This document shows positions 45,597-57,045 of a stretch of 64,000 nt of DNA, piece by piece. Both the position numbers and the translations under genes were made by a program. Every line of letters begins with the position of its first letter. Within the stretch, counting starts at the first letter, position 1. The notes beneath the pieces are model-generated. The model did no database searches. It saw only the letters and a program-made list of their open reading frames with translations, and was not told the DNA's origin. The stretch covers positions 434,001-498,000 of the forward strand of contig WTXI01000018.1 of the NCBI GenBank assembly GCA_022376515.1. Direction: 5' to 3'. This DNA is from Lactifluus volemus. Its lineage: Eukaryota; Basidiomycota; Agaricomycetes; Russulales; Russulaceae.

Positions 45597-45845
45597 ATGA
45601 TGTTTATCAAGACCACGTTGGCCCTCTCTCTTGCCATCTTTACTCTAGCTGCTCCTCAGGCTCAGATTCTCGATTGTTCTCTTTGTACGTTCTGCTAGAA
45701 CTCTTACTTGGCATGAGCTTGATGAACCTATAGTAATGAAGCTCAATCTGGGCGCCGACGTGCTCCGGAGATGGTATAAATTTCTCTTTTATGATTCTAT
45801 CCTACACTCGTGGGTTAATGCAACATTACTGTCTCTTGCAGCTAG
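45597..45845 (+). CDS. Small secreted peptide, family member 4 (about 44 aa)
   Basis: Exon 1 (45597-45684): MMFIKTTLALSLAIFTLAA then PQAQILDCSL. Phase-1 intron gtacgt...ctatag; exon 2 from 45734 reads MKLNLGADVLRR. A second intron (gtataa...ttgcag) would bring a stop at once (RC, stop); without it the frame continues to about 45957 in a low-quality tail. The second intron corresponds to 3'-flank sequence in other members, so the ending is tentative. The only member with Cys in the variable part near the cleavage site. Confidence 0.55.
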
Positions 45846-46366
45846 CCCCATCTGCACAGACGTATCAACGTACGCGCTTCCAGGGCCTGCACGCGCCCGT
45901 GTTTGGGTTTGGGCTGGGTCGTGGTGGTGGGCGAGAGAAGGGCCGAGAGAAGGATAGGGATCATTTGGGGAAGAAAGAGATGGTGGAAGTAAGAAGGCAC
46001 TCAGGGTGCACCTTCCGAGCGCGTTTGGATCCGGCGGCACGGGCCCAGGTGCAAGCGCAGCAGTGGCTACTGCGACGCGATCCTCTTAAGGGTGTTTTTG
46101 TCTCCTTCCTCGATCTCTCTCCACTTTTGTTCGTTTTTAATTCTGTTAAAGCTCACTTTTTGTTTTTCGTATGCTAGCGCTGCATGTATAGATATACCAA
46201 CGGCCATTTAGAGCAGGAATCACTATATAGCATACCAGGTACTACTCCATCCATCCCATCCATCACTGGTTGGAAATAACGTGTATTCACAGGCCTGTAT
46301 GCGCTACCGCCCACCAGTCCTTTTTTTTTTGCTGCGAATGATATCTCTTCCCACCCACTCCGGTTC
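45846..46366. other. Intergenic, GC-rich then T-rich
   Basis: Includes a segment at 46050-46300 that repeats near 24260-24500 (tgcgacgcgatcctctta), i.e. the 3' flank shared by IMPase copies A and C. No gene. Confidence 0.4.
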
Positions 46367-47803
46367 CTATTCCCCGAGGGGGATATCCTCGACTGTATCG
46401 TAGAATTTGCGTGCGATGCGTTTCTGCACTTCGATGCTACTCTCCTCCTGGTTGGTTGGTTCACACAAGTTGTGTGCGTTAGCGGTGCGATCCAGTTTCA
46501 GTATCTTTGTACGTACCGGGGTCTCCGCTACGCCGCGGATGGCGAGGTAGCGTCGGCCAGTCAAGATCGCCTCTGTCACGATCCCGTCATGCGATACATC
46601 CTTAGAACCTGTGACGAACCCGCCAGCCTCTTGCACGATTACGATGCCCGCCTGACGACCCAAAGAGTCAGAACACTTGATGAAAGTGTGGTGGTTTTAG
46701 TACTACGCAACACAGACATCCCAAGGCCTTGGAGGGGGAGAGGAAAAAGAGAAGGCCGCACTCTTGCGTTAGCGACAGAACGTGCGGAAAACAAAACATT
46801 AATCGCTTACCAGCATCCAATCTCCCTATAAACAACGGCGCCATCAAACGAAAAATCTTCAGTCTCCCTCGGAAGGAGATGAGTACGAGCAACAAAAAAA
46901 ACGGACCAATATAAATCCACTGCGCCCTGCGCGACCAATGCAAGGTTCAACGCGGCGCTGCCGACTGAGCGCAGCGAGTGCGCCATGACGCCGTCAGGCG
47001 GAGCGCCGACGAGACGCGAAAAGCTATTCACCCTTCGACGAATCGCTTCTGGTCTGCGATCGGGGCCCCACTCTACCGCGATGAGCGCGCCTGCCAGACT
47101 CAGTAGTGGACGCGTTGATACAGGGGCGAGCGGGAGGCGCTGGGGTTCTGGGTGGAGACGCGTGTGTATATAAGAGCCGCCGCCTCGCACGCCGGTGTAT
47201 AGATGGTCTAGGAAGGGGTTGTAGATCACGCCTAGGACTGGGACGCGTTTGTCTATCAACCCTAAAGAGATGCACGCGTTGGGAAAGCCGTGAACAAAGT
47301 TGGTCGTCCCGTCTATATTATTATTATTATTATTATTATTTAAACCAATTTGTTGAACATATCCGGGGAAATCCCAAACTACTGTAACGGTTTTTTACGT
47401 ACCGATTGGATCGACGCAGTATGTCGGCACATCCGTGAGTGGTGGACGAGTCCCGGACGAATACGACTCCTCGCCGATGCTGCAAAGAATATACAGTTAC
47501 AAAAACATCAAAAAACTGAGCATTCTTGGGCATTTTGCGTCCTCGAGAGAAGAGAACACATTACAATTGAAAGTGCGGATATTCGCGCGCTATCTCTCCA
47601 CGGACGAGGTCCTCGACCTTGACGTCGTACTCGGTCACAAGGTCTACAGCATTAATTTTCTCACTGACGCCACCTGCGCCTGCGCTTTGGATTGCTTGCG
47701 ATCCTTCGAGCATGAGGGCGCCAGCTTTTCGTGCGAGCTCGATCGTGAACTCGAGGATCTCTTGGAGTTCTGCAGGGCTGAGCGGGTTCAAGTTATTAGC
47801 CAT
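46367..47803 (-). CDS. Inositol monophosphatase family protein, copy C (apparently intact)
   Basis: Mg-dependent phosphomonoesterase; substrate by family: inositol phosphates or related sugar phosphates. Start at 47803: MANNLNPLSPAELQEILEFT, KAGALMLEGSQAIQ, AVDLVTEYDVKVEDLVRGEI, YPHFQ/FIGEES (metal ligand Glu), CVDPI/DGTTNFVHGFP (metal motif restored across an intron containing an ATT microsatellite), ISLGLIDKRVPVLGVIYNPF, GGGSYIHTRLHPEPQRL, ALIAVEWGPDRRPEA, GAVDLYW/EIGCW/PWDVC (second metal motif WPWD), AGIVIVQEAGGFVTGSKD, TEAILTGRRYLAIRG and a C-terminal helix ending VEDIPLGE. About seven exons; one intron near 46710 may use a GC donor. All catalytic motifs are visible, unlike copies A, B and D. 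Confidence 0.75.
47312..47340. repeat. ATT trinucleotide microsatellite
   Basis: About nine ATT units inside the intron that splits the DPIDGTTNF motif of IMPase copy C. Confidence 0.8.
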
Positions 47804-48658
47804 ATGTATGGATTGCCACTGGCAGTGGGGGGAACAGATAGTAAGTCGTAGGCAAGGACGTTAAAGCTGAGGGCGGTTCAGCGGGTGAAGGAACAGGCGT
47901 CCAGGTAGAAACGTAGTAGGGTATATATTAATATATACATGCGCATAGCGCGAGGCTGGCCTTTGTATGTAATTGTGGTCATCTACATGTTCCGAAGCTT
48001 CTACTACCTAATTAGGATGTTGGCAAATTCAGACGTGCATCTTCGATATGTAAATCCCAGAATGTACTATCTCTGAGATGGTAAGCTTGACGATCTCCAA
48101 CAAAGGCTTATGGTCGTGGTCATCATGACATCGGTTGGTGCCAATGAGAATTAATTCAGTTATCCCAGTTCGAGTCATAACTCTCAGTGACAACCTCACG
48201 TTCTACGCACTCGCACTTTGCTTCGTTCACGCAATCGCCGTCCTTCGCGGCGTGCTCAAACAAGATGCATACAGTGCAAGACTTAGAGTGGTGTCGGGCC
48301 GAACGCCATGTCATTTTCAGCTTGATTTTCAGTGTTGATTTGGGACCTGACAGCGGCGACTCGGAACTCGAAGAGACAGTGATTCCCATTTCCCACATTG
48401 GGCCGATATACCGGACCCGAATATCCATCCAAAGAGAACATGCACTGAATTAGATTACATTGTAGATTGCCTCAGCTCCGGTGTGTGGGCCCGCCGCCCG
48501 GTGCTTCCCGGTTAGCGTCACGATTATTCTCTAGAGGCTTCGGCTGTCGGACTCGAGCTGTCTGGGGAATAAAAGCTGGGCACCTTTGCTCCCTCTTCCC
48601 TTCACCAACGTCGTCACCCTACAGACCGTTCTCTCGTCTTCAATCACTTTCACTCACA
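47804..48658 (+). promoter_or_regulatory. Intergenic, upstream region of secreted-peptide gene 5 (TATA-like AATAAAA at 48568-48574)
   Basis: 47870-48170 is unique and AT-rich; 48170-48658 is family upstream DNA, with GAGCTGTCTGGGGAATAAAAG as core promoter. Confidence 0.5.
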
Positions 48659-48894
48659 ATGTTGTTTATCAAGACCACCTTGGCGCTCTCTCTTGCCATC
48701 TTTACTCTCGCTGCTCCTCCGAGTCAGCCTCAGACTCGGGGTATTAGTACGTTCTGCTAGAACTCCGAGTCATGTTCACTTGGCATGAACTTGACAGACC
48801 TATAGTAGATGCTGATTCCTACCCTGTAGTCGACTTGGACCTGTGTCTTGGTATTATAAACTCACCGGAATCATGCGAAAGGTCAGAAACCTGA
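48659..48894 (+). CDS. Small secreted peptide, family member 5 (about 58 aa)
   Basis: Exon 1 from 48659: MLFIKTTLALSLAIFTLAA then PPSQPQTRGI. Phase-1 intron gtacgt...tagtag. Exon 2: NADSYPVVDLDLCLGIINSP then ESCERSET and stop at 48894. The longest mature tail, with two Cys. Confidence 0.65.
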
Positions 48895-49255
48895 CAGAAG
48901 GGCCCGAGGAGGGACGTGCTGTCATCACAGCCTCACAGGTGGCCTGAGGGCAACACAATGAGGATTATGATGCACCCTATTGGGGGCAATTGCCTGAGCT
49001 GTTTTACTATACCCTTTCATCAGAATGTTTCATGTTTTGGACTGACTTACACCCTCTTTTTAAATAGCTCTAAGTAGCTAATTTCCTAGCTACTAATCAC
49101 AATATTAGATCAATAGGAAACAAAAAACATAGGACATGAGTCAAAACAAGTTGGCAGAGATGCTCAATCCTTGACTGAGGCTGCAGCCTCATGAAACTTG
49201 AGGAGACACCTTGAAACTACTATGGACTATAGTTAAATAGTTCTAATACATGAGT
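48895..49255. other. Intergenic, no feature seen
   Basis: AT-rich DNA between peptide gene 5 and the LTR-like segment. Confidence 0.35.
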
Positions 49256-49652
49256 TGCAAGGGGTGTCACTTTTCCCCCTTTTGTTTCTTTTATCTTCTT
49301 GTATAACCTTGTGCTCACCCACTGGCACTTGCGGGAAATTCGAACTCAGACGCTCGGACGCGAAATGGGTAAGAGAGCTTAATTTATTGGTCCGCTACAC
49401 AACGACTATTTATACATCCAATGCTAGTGTGTGGGGCTGTATGTACTTGTAGTGTAGGTACAAACTGTCTACGTAGTTTGGCTAATTTATGATGCAATGA
49501 GGGTGGATGGAATGTGAACATGGTGGATGACGAGCTAAGGTTTAAACTCAGCTGATGTCGGAGAGCTAACACTAACATTGCAAGGGGTGTCACTTTTCCC
49601 CCTTTTGTTTCTTTTATCTTCTTGTATAACCTTGTGCTCACCCACTGGCACT
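49256..49652. repeat. LTR-like segment (49330-49577) between 74-bp direct repeats
   Basis: Perfect 74-bp direct repeats at 49256-49329 and 49579-49652 flank a 248-bp piece that starts TG and ends CA on both readings. On the minus strand it has a TATA-like tgtataaatag (near 49410) and aataaa (near 49380), the order expected for an LTR. Solo LTR or remnant of a Copia-like element is the best guess. Confidence 0.45.
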
Positions 49653-49869
49653 GGCACTTCTCGCCACTCAGTTCCCTTTATTCTTTCGTTTTGCACTTCA
49701 ATTTTTATCCCACTGTGATGGCCAAGCCATGGAGGGTATAGGGAGCACTGTTGATGTATTACATTGGTGGTTAGAACTCGCGCCGCAGGGCCTAGGAGAG
49801 AAGAGGTGAGCCCGCTCGTGATGATCAATTCGAAGCACATATTCAATTTTCGTGTGCATTAGCATTTTC

Positions 49870-50860
49870 ACATCATCACATAACAAGCTTCTTGTCATCA
49901 CAACGACGGAACAGTCGCACCGAGAGCATAGGATTATGCACATTCGAGGATGGACGTAATGTACATGGGATCCGTGTGGAGGGATGCTGGGGCCGACGAC
50001 GACTTGCTCTCGCGGTTTGGTGAGAGGATCCGTGAGCTCAGGCTCTAAGGACAACAGCTGAGAGAACAGGAGTGACAGATCGGTGTCGACGCTCAGGCTC
50101 TTCCTCAGGCTCGTGTTGGTGCCGCGATGTTTGCTACGCACAATTTCAGCCCCGTCCAAACGCTGCGTTCGCTGTTAGCAGAAATTTGCTCTCGAAGGAG
50201 AGCTCATTGCAGTGGGTGAAGACATCGGTTTCGTAACAGGGGTCACACAGTGCGACTGAATGTATGTTGAAAAAAATGAAGCACGCGACAAAGAAATAGG
50301 CGGGTGAATCAGGGCCGGACCCCTCGGTGGATTCGACGACACTTCAAATCGATGACGGGATTTCTTCACTTTGTAGACCACAGTTCCTTGCGTTGAGCCA
50401 GCTCATAGTGTCTCACTCATTTGAGAGTCCCACCCCAGGCTGTCACATCGGTGCGTTTCTCCTTGTTTACAGAATATGGTTTATTCAAGTAGGGGATCAG
50501 CTCGCCGACGCCTATGAGAATGTGCCAGTGGACGTTCAGACCGAACGCGATGGAAACGTTGAGCAAAAATTCTCAATGGCAAACGCAGGTGAAGTTCTTG
50601 AACAGGCCACTATCTCGCAAACAAACCTCGACGTTTGATATCGCATCAAGGCATGTGATTAATGACCGGGGACGTAGCAGGCCCAGACGATGCCAGATAC
50701 AGCCCCTGCTGTGTCTTACGGCGCCCAGTTGTCTACGGACGTGCGCGTTTTCGGCTTTGAGGAACGAATCGGTCGAGACAAAGCCGCAAAGTTGAAGCGG
50801 ATGCAACAATGGGCGAGTGAGGCATGTGATCAAGCACCCGGTCACTCTTTCGTTAAGACT
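49870..50860 (-). repeat. Dispersed repeat family R1, copy 2
   Basis: Shares with 60830-61620 nearly its whole length and with 37690-38280 (inverted) about half. The minus strand reads MDGAEIVRSKHRGTNTSLRK and REQVVVGPS, as in copy 3 (MDEAEIVRSQ). Probably decayed coding or transposon DNA; not identified. Confidence 0.55.
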
Positions 50861-52097
50861 GCTGTGACAGCAGCTGAAACGACATCGTTAACGCCGCAAG
50901 AAAGGACGAAGGATGATGCAGGCTTACATCTCATCAAGGAGTATTTCACAGGACTTCAGGTTGTAATAGTAGAATCGTAAGGACGCAAGCGCACTGGCAG
51001 TGTTGCGTGACTCACCGGGCGTGGTGGCGAAAACAATGTCGTTTGAGTGACAAGTTCCTGTTAAGTATTCGCTGGCGTGAACGTCCGAGTCGGCACATCT
51101 CATCTAGTATTCCACAGGACATATGAGATCAATCTCCCAGGCTGCCGTGTCTGTGAGTTGAACGACATTCACAGAGATGAAGCTACCTTGGCAGTGATGC
51201 AGGACAGGTCGCCTAGACGGTCTTAAAGGAACGTATGTGGAGAGGGCCCACTCTCGGGCCAGAGCATGGCCACTGAGAGCAAGGTCGAACATTCACGACC
51301 GACAAATGACAGCGGCCTCGGCCTCCTCGCCCACCATCTTTGGGCCCAGCCTGCGAGGGGTGGAAGAGGTGACTGTCGAAATGGAGACGTCGACACGTTG
51401 AAGGTTGAGTGCATGTCCGCTTTATTTGACTGCTGATTGATGTCTTTTATTGGCTTTGAAGAGCGTAAGAAGAAATGTGGACAGAGGCAGGTTGGTCACA
51501 TGCACAGTTTTGAAATCGAAATTGTCCAAGTTGGCGCAAAGTCTCACGCTTCCAATCAACGTTTCGACGTAAGTTACTAGTACGTATAAGCGTTGACGCC
51601 ACTGCTACACCTGAGTTCGGATATAGTCCGTCCCTGCAGTGGCATATCTACTAGGACTGATGGCGCTAGATGGCTGAGTCTTGCTCATCCTGTCTAGGGC
51701 CATCAGGAAAATCGCGAAGTGATTAGCAAATGGTGTCGCTAGGTCGGCGGGGCAGGGGGGGACCACATTGATCGGGTCTATATACTGACATGACTAGACC
51801 GGTTATCAAGCTTCCAATCCTTGGATGGACTCGGTAGCAAAGCGAACTCGATGAGACAGTGATTCTCTGCATTGGACCGATCTAACGGATCCGAATATCC
51901 AGACATGCACTGAATTATATTAGATTGCTCCAGCCGTAGTGTGTGTGCTCGATGCTTCAGATATCGTCACGATTCTTCTCTAGAGGCTCCGGCTGTCAGA
52001 CTCGAACTGTCTTGGGTATAAATGCTGGGTCCTTCGCTCCCTCTTTCCTTCAACATCTTCAAACCTTTCTATCATCCTCTATCGCTTTCAACTCACA
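50861..52097 (+). promoter_or_regulatory. Intergenic and upstream region of secreted-peptide gene 6 (TATA box 52017-52023)
   Basis: 50870-51420 shows no recognised content. 51470-52097 is the family upstream block, ending in TATAAAT 75-81 bp before the ATG. Confidence 0.5.
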
Positions 52098-52285
52098 ATG
52101 GTGTTTATCAAGACCATCATGGCCCTCTCTTTTGCCATCTTTACTCTCGCTGCTCCTCCGCCTCAGCTTCGTAATTTACTTGGTCATGGTACGTTCCGCT
52201 ATCACTCATGCAGTGTCCACTTCTTGATGGACCTATAGCACACGCTGGTGTCCACAACGATCTCGACTCGGAGGTGTCCCTGTGA
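52098..52285 (+). CDS. Small secreted peptide, family member 6 (about 45 aa)
   Basis: Exon 1 from 52098: MVFIKTIMALSFAIFTLAA then PPPQLRNLLGH. Phase-1 intron gtacgt...ctatag. Exon 2: AHAGVHNDLDSEVSL, stop at 52285. His-rich and acidic mature part. Confidence 0.65.
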
Positions 52286-54147
52286 TGGCACTTTCTCTTG
52301 TATGATTCTATTCTACACTCGGAGGTTAATGCAGCACTAATGCCTCTTGCAGCTAGCCCCATTGGTAGAGACGTATCAACGTACGCGCTTCCAGGGCCTA
52401 ACGCCCACGAGCTAGTAGTACAGTACAGCCGTAAATTTGGCACGTGGCTGACTTTTTGTTAACTATGTTCTAGTCGTGACTTTATGACGTTTATATGGGA
52501 ACCCATTATCTGCCAGTGTTGCATGAGATTGAAATTGCTTTGACCTTTGGAGGACCGCCCAGCCAGAGACTCCTCTTCGACATCGCAAATACTATCACAA
52601 GAACAACAATAGTTACATGTGAAGACGTTCTTGAGGCAAATGTATGTAACGACGTCCACCAATCACCCTCTGTTACTGTACTTAAGGTCACCTCAGTAAC
52701 TTGCATACTGCGCGACATCGGATCATGGGATCAGCCACTTTTTACTTAGCTATAGGTACTATATTGTATCAGGTCCTCATCACTACCACTTCTTCATCAC
52801 TTTCAAATCACTCACAACTGCCCATTCAAAAATTGGTCATTGCTCGCTCACAGCGGCAGATCGTCACCGGCTGCGACGTCGCCATCACTCGGATACCCGT
52901 TCAGTGCAGCCAGTAGATTCAGATAAAAGCATGACTCGGTTGTGCTCCCTCGTCGACTTGCAGCTGGTTCTCCCCCAACTCCACCGCCTCAGACATGCGC
53001 GTACCGCCGGCAGTGATTGAAACCGCTTTCTCGTCAATAGACTCTGCACAATGTGAAGTGAGCTCAGTGCGGCAAAATATATCAGTGCTGTCACACCTCA
53101 TCTGAATCACGAAAGAAATGCGACTGGGATGCTTCTACTAGTGACTTGGCGGGAATCCTTGGAAGCTATCCCTGAAGTGCCCGCACAGTGAGGAAGCGTT
53201 ACATAAGTTACGAGTGTCCGAGTCAGCTCAGTTATTTCTTCCACTGTCACAAGTTACTAGATTAAATGAATTTCGTCTTTAATTATAGTATTCTGACAAC
53301 CTTTTCTGGTCACTCCGTACAAACGTTCCGACCGCTCAAGCGCTCAAGTGGTAGGGTGAAGCAAAGCGGTATCGATGGCAGCGTAGCATGTACGATGCGC
53401 GTCAGTTAGCCATGGCTATTGTCTCTGTCGTCTCAGAAATTTTGGAAGCTGGAAGCTCTAAGGATGTTTCGAAATGCCAGATAAATGCGGAAAGAAATTA
53501 TACAACACGGACAGCCGGAAAACGGGATTGCTGGTAGTAACTGGAGAGTCACGGCCACAGCCGAAATTCAAAGGTAAAAACTATGAACTTGAACGAGAAA
53601 CGGGAGAGTTGACAACCTACATCCAGTGCCTGACTCGCCAGGTCATCTTAGTTACTGTTTGATCGTCTAGCGCCCAGGGAGTTATACTTTGGTTGGTCGA
53701 CCAGCCTCTACCATTCCAGCTTCTGTACTAGAGCCATTAAACTTGCCATGATGTGGACAACCAATATTTCTCGCATGTGCTGGGTGCTCACTACTAGTTC
53801 GCCCTATACCAAGTTCCGACAGCCCTCGATGATTGGACAGAAAACGAGAAGTACCGTGGAGGGTAGAGGGGAACACTGCTGATTTACTGCCAGAAAAAAC
53901 TTGAATCACATTGGTGGGTGGAACTCGCGCCGCAGCGCGTAGGGGAGAAAAGGTGAGCCCACTCGCGATGATCAATTCGAAGGACACCTTCAATTTTCGG
54001 CATTTTTCGCATTATTACATAATAAACAGCGAGGAGATGCGGTCATAAGTCCGATTCTTTAATATTGTCGGAAAAGATACTGTATAACGTATACGGGTAG
54101 GGGTGAGAGGGTCCGGTGGTGATTAATTCGTTGATTAATGTATTCTT
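52286..54147. other. 3' flank of peptide gene 6, then repeat remnants
   Basis: 52330-52990 is the reverse complement of about 26270-27000 (family 3' flank). 53680-54010 resembles 49740-49860 (actcgcgccgcag motif). No complete gene. The rest shows nothing recognisable. Confidence 0.4.
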
Positions 54148-54839
54148 TTAAAACGCGACCCAAGCGCCGATTAACACGCCACCAGCTGTTGTCGCGAGGG
54201 CTGCGAATAAAGGTGAGGAGATCTGTAGGGACAGAACGTTCGCCCCGGCTTCGTTTCTGAAAAACAAACGTAAATTTTTTGAACTTTTGCCCAAGTTGAT
54301 CAGGGTGGTTGTATGCGTACTTTGTTCCGGTCGCTGCACTGGCTGCAGCCGCAGTTGCGACAGTGTAGACGGAGCCAGCGAAAGTAGTGACAACGCCTGC
54401 ACCACTTTCCGCGAGGGTGATAACCGCACCACCAGCCTCGGTGACTTCGGTAAAAGCCTTGCCGCCGATCGCTACGACATTATTCAACGACGGACTCGCG
54501 CCCGGACGACGCAAAGAGGACGTACACGTGACTACGGTACCAACTTGACCAGCGAGGGAAGTCGCTTCCGTGAAAATAGATCCCGCTGTCAAGCTAGAGA
54601 TCAGGGATGCGCGACAGGCGTTTCAAAAAGCCAGTATGACATACCTGCAGAGGTAACATCGCCCGCAAACGAAGTGACATCCCCAACAACTGCGTAAAAT
54701 CAACCAAGCTTGTACCTAATGGATGGATGCCAAAACTAAGGCCACACACACCTTGACGCTTCTCTTCGGGTATCGCTTCTGGCGCTCCGAGGACGAGCGC
54801 AGCAAGAGAAAGAGCCGAGAGAATGTGCATGTACTTCAT
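54148..54839 (-). CDS. Secreted, probably GPI-anchored cell-surface protein
   Basis: Start at 54839 with signal peptide MKYMHILSALSLAALVLGAP and a propeptide-like EAIPEEKRQ with a dibasic KR (Kex2-type site). Exon 2 VVGDVTSFAGDVTSA; exon 3 LTAGSIFTEATSLAGQVGTV, one CTSS, then Ala/Gly/Thr/Val-rich GGAVITLAESGAGVVTTFAG and SAATGTK; the last exon reads NEAGANVLSLQISSPLFAAL and ends in a hydrophobic tail (GGVLIGAWVAF) typical of GPI attachment signals. Four exons with gtgtgt, gtatgt and gtacgc donors, frame continuous. About 150 aa. Family not recognised. Confidence 0.65.
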
Positions 54840-55599
54840 GATGGGTGGTGAAGTTTTGACGGGATGAAGGATGGGAATAGAGGGAGAATCGGATCGAGAA
54901 GGTGAAAAGAAAAACGGATATTAAGGGTAGACCTTTATACCATCAAACCGAGGGTTGCCGTACAGCCTGTGACAATTGAATATGAAACCTGGTGGAGCGT
55001 CATCATCGTGGAGCGGCATCATTCGTGCTCAGTCAGCGCTTACAAGGTGCAGGAGACAGTCACTAGGGTTACCTAAGGTCATTAGAGGCGGGCCCGTTGT
55101 GGCCAGGGACCACCGTGAACAGGGGTATCACTCACTGCCTTCGACTGCGGCCGGCAGCATTCTACACTGCGGTCGCACAGCATAATACCTAGCCGCCTCC
55201 TTTCTTTGCCTCCGCGGTTTAGGGAAAATAACTCCCTCGGCCCGGAACGCCCTCCGACTTCCGCAGCCCCATTTCGCGATATCTCCAAACGGCTTAACTG
55301 TTCTGCTCATTGCGTGTGATATCCCAAGGGTCCTCGCTCGGCTCGTTTCGGATCATGTCATTGTATCGCTTCAATCGTGGCAGCCTGCGGTCAAGGGCGC
55401 TGTACGCACCGGCATTCCGAGTCCATATGCGAGAAACTATTTTCAATGTCACCGGGCTCTTTCAGATGCACGCTCAGTGGATGGGGAAATAACTATCAGC
55501 TCTTTTCGCCTCTAGTTGATTCTCCCCCGGATGTGGCATGATACCGGAGCGAGGAAGTGCTCTATTCTTTGACATTCTCGACAGCTGAGAAAAGCGCCA
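54840..55599. other. Intergenic
   Basis: Upstream of the minus-strand surface protein; no coding pattern noticed. Confidence 0.35.
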
Positions 55600-57045
55600 C
55601 ATGCTTCGGGAGACGTTGACCGCAGACCCGGATACATGCACCTTCAACAGACATGCTTGCGGAATTGCATCAAAACGTTTTGTACACACTCACTATCCTC
55701 ACCTCGAATCCACTGGCATCTCTTGCGCCAAATCCCAGAAGCCTGGTCAAGAAGCTTGTGAGTGGCCTCCAAAGTCCGTAAAACCTTCCCATGTCAACTC
55801 ACGTCGCAATAGCGCACAGGAGCTTCTGCCACTATCAACGTCTTCCAGCCTTGGTTTGCTGTACCATTTGCGCTGCCCTTATATGCGCATGCTTTACCTC
55901 GTCAATCACATACTCTTCCTGTGGAAATTGTCTTCGCCGTCCTCGAAGCGGGTTATTACACGCCAGACTTCCAGCAGGACACGCAGTTCCTCTTAAGTGC
56001 CTCGCTTGTTTGCAGAAGTTGGTGTCGGCCTGCGCAGCTGCTGTTATTTCAACACGTCGTCATTCATTCCCAACTGGCTTTCACCGCATTATGCAATGCT
56101 ACAATCTTCAACGCAGCGCATGGAAATGAACCTGCACGATATGTACGGTCACTCAGTGCCGCATTGGACCCTAGACAACCAGGATGTCTCCAAACCTTAT
56201 CTCTATGTCATGCAGTTTCCTTGTTTCCCAATTTGAACGAACTGGATCTGACATGCTACCCACTCTCGAAGCCCACCACGACCTCATACCAGCGCGACAG
56301 CCAACCTCCTATCCTCGACGATGAAGCACTATCTACATTATACTCTGGGCCTCCTATCACCACCCTCCGCCTCGCAAACTGGTCCAGCGACACATCCCTG
56401 CTCGACAAACTTCTCGCTGTCTATCAACCTTCCTTGCGCGCCCTCTCCCTGCGCGGTGCTCGTTCCTCCTTCTCCACTCCCATCACCTCGCGTCTAACCA
56501 CCTCGCATCACGCACTCGACCTGACGCTGCAGCCCCCACTCTCTCCCGCTCTCCTCGATTGGCTCACCGACCACATGATACGACCGCGTGTCCGCACACT
56601 CGAGTTTACGAGACAGCCTGAATTGGCGACTCTAGCCGCCCTGCTTGCCGCGCACAGCGACGAGCTCAGAGCACTTGCGCTACCGACTCTCACAACGGCA
56701 GAGGCAGCCCTGGTTTCAGCGCACTGTTGCCACCGACTGCTGTCACTATGCACGGAACACCCGTACTCTGCGCTCCCCGCCCCGCTCATGCACCTGCGTC
56801 ACGTCGCCCTCGCAATTGGTCCTGCGCTCACGCTCATGCGCTCTAGACCTGGTGCTGGAGCGAGTGGAGCGAGTGGGAAGCTGGAACGCGTGAGCGTGAT
56901 GCTATGGCGTGGAAATGGGGAGGAGCAACAGAACGTGTTGGCGTTGAAGCAACTTTGTGCGCAACTTGGAGTCCGGATAGAGTTTGAGCGGGAGGTAAAA
57001 GCATTTCGTGCCCGTTTTCGGGTAGATACGGTGGAGCGGGCATGA
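55600..57045 (+). CDS. F-box-like protein
   Basis: Main exon runs to 57045. It contains the F-box-like HTLPVEIVFAVLEAGYY, FLLSASLVCRSWCRPAQLLL and FQHVVIH, then Leu-rich stretches (FPNLNELDLTCYPL, ITTLRLANWS, SLRALSLRG, RVRTLEF) in the manner of basidiomycete F-box/LRR-type proteins. Upstream an exon with LASLAPNPRSLVKKL and a gtgagt donor near 55757 joins at about 55811 to RTGASATINVFQPWFAVPFA. The beginning is unclear; an ATG at 55601 is one candidate but needs a frame change. Such proteins usually recruit substrates to SCF ubiquitin ligases; here inferred. It is intact across the main exon. Confidence 0.6.

Noticed and set aside
45789..46040. Minus-strand frames downstream of peptide gene 4
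   Set aside because: They overlap the 3' flank shared with other family members, where the frame is not conserved.
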